Shown in pieces: positions 63,121-64,000 of a stretch of DNA of 64,000 nucleotides. The position numbers and the translations under genes are program-made. Location: positions 961,174-1,025,173 of the forward strand of contig JAGMUV010000027.1 of NCBI GenBank assembly GCA_020744425.1, given 5' to 3'. This DNA comes from Dactylonectria macrodidyma (taxonomy: Eukaryota > Ascomycota > Sordariomycetes > Hypocreales > Nectriaceae). The notes beneath the pieces are model-generated. The model saw only the letters and a list, made by a program, of their open reading frames with translations. It was not told the origin of the DNA and did no database searches. The stretch's first letter is position 1; every line of letters starts with the position of its first letter.

Positions 63121-64000
63121 ATGCTCAACCGGCGGCGTGTCGCGTTCTCAATAATACGCAGTCTTGTAGATCTAGTCACGGTGACGAAGCCTTATGCCTT
63201 TCGGTACGAAAGGTCTTCTTAAGCTCTGGGATTTCCAACCCCAAAATTTGGTCCCCCCCCCCTGCCAAAATTACCCGATTCGGAAGCGCAACTGCACCTC
63301 CTGTTGGTCCGGATTAACCCCATCCGAATGGCCCCAGAGGTGCCAATGCCTTGAGGAACGAAGTGACGAAAGGTTTTATGCCGCCATCTTTTTCCGGGCC
63401 TTAAAATCACCTGACTCTCCCAATCAAAAGTTTCGCCCTTAAAACCCGTGATCTAGGTCGTGATGACGCGACAGCTTCGTGAGTCTCTCCTTATTACGTC
63501 AGCTTTATGACCGTGTCTGAAACGCTGATGTCTGTTTATTATAGCCTATCTCTCCCAATCAAAAGTTTCCCTCTTAAAACCCACGCCTTGACACCTGACC
63601 AAACCCGTAGTATTGTCTATCTTTTTCTGCAACGCCTTCCGTCTCACACATAGATACGATGACTAATCGTAGCGAGTGGCAAGTACGTACTAGAAAGAAG
63701 GTTAATTCCTTTATCTTACAGTCGTGGGCGTGGGACTGTAAGGGTCCCAGTCCACGTGACCGAGAGAGGCCTCATGCCTCGGGCCTGACCCTGAGCTTCA
63801 GGCTCAGGACCCGTCTTTCTGCATCAAATCTTATGACATGTCTCGCTTCTTGATCAGTTCTTATCCCGACCAGTCCCACAGCTCGGCTTCTCTCATCGTT
63901 GCGTCGCTCAACCGTTCCAGCCTCCCCTCCGCCGCAGTCATGTTGTCGGGCACCTTGTTGCATACGAAGTCCCTCTCTCGCGCCTTTGATAGGAGCATGA
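63121..64000. other. No gene; direct repeats and a C-homopolymer
   Basis: CTCTCCCAATCAAAAGTTTC followed by a CTTAAAACCC block occurs at about 63415 and again at about 63549. A run of ten C lies at about 63253-63262. Short frames at 63659-63853 and in the 3' end show no recognisable content. Confidence 0.45.

Noticed and set aside
1..64000. Starship-type giant element (tyrosine recombinase captain) or a secondary metabolite cluster
   Set aside because: No DUF3435-like captain gene and no polyketide or peptide synthase gene was seen; the ABC pumps and SDR are isolated relics.
1..64000. CRISPR array, bacterial-type operons, or telomere repeats
   Set aside because: No spaced direct repeats of the right size, no operon structure and no TTAGGG arrays. 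The sequence is clearly fungal nuclear.

Overview
The window looks like an accessory, transposon-dense stretch of a filamentous ascomycete (Pezizomycotina) nuclear genome. The evidence is short 48-77 nt spliceosomal introns (GT-AG and several GC-AG), fungal gene families (FLO8/SOM1-like LisH protein, GH16 and GH3 glycosidases, PDR-type ABC transporter, bZIP relics, beta-carbonic anhydrase), and fungal transposon families. I cannot name the species from the sequence alone.

Layout. 1-9.8 kb: a decayed MULE transposase split by an intact-looking pogo/Fot1 element, a bZIP relic that has lost its basic region, an LTR and two LINE fragments. 10-15.3 kb: a shortened FLO8/SOM1-like gene, a BED/hAT fragment, a 5'-truncated GH16 glucanase and a 5'-truncated Tad-like LINE. 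15.3-21.4 kb: a 6,036-bp element with terminal inverted repeats and a perfect 8-bp target duplication. It carries a RecQ-like helicase gene convergent with a DUF6589 gene. A 606-bp relative with the same ends and its own 8-bp duplication lies at 38.4 kb. 21.4-34.5 kb: a nest made of a Helitron N-terminal fragment, a complete hAT, a second Helitron (its HUH site hit by a frameshift) holding a second pogo/Fot1 element, and a piggyBac gene cut by the Helitron 3' end. 35.2-37.8 kb: an intact GH3 beta-glucosidase. 38.3-41.7 kb: three non-autonomous elements. 41.8-49 kb: an unrecognised protein gene, a broken PDR transporter joined tail-to-tail to a bZIP fragment, a solo LTR and an MDR-type ABC fragment. 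49.9-51.7 kb: an apparently intact six-exon beta-carbonic anhydrase gene whose third intron carries a 973-bp element. 52.3-64 kb: an SDR relic, a hAT relic, a DUF3505 fragment, a two-gene element with an rve-type DDE transposase split by a hAT deletion derivative, and a DUF6589 relic.

Four host-type genes look functional by reading frame: the GH3 glucosidase, the beta-carbonic anhydrase, the short FLO8/SOM1-like gene and the unrecognised gene at 41.8 kb. Among transposons, the two pogo/Fot1 elements, the hAT at 22.9 kb and possibly the helicase/DUF6589 element have coding sequences that could still work. The strongest candidate for an undescribed system is the helicase plus DUF6589 element, because its borders are defined twice independently in this window and it encodes no transposase of a family I recognise.
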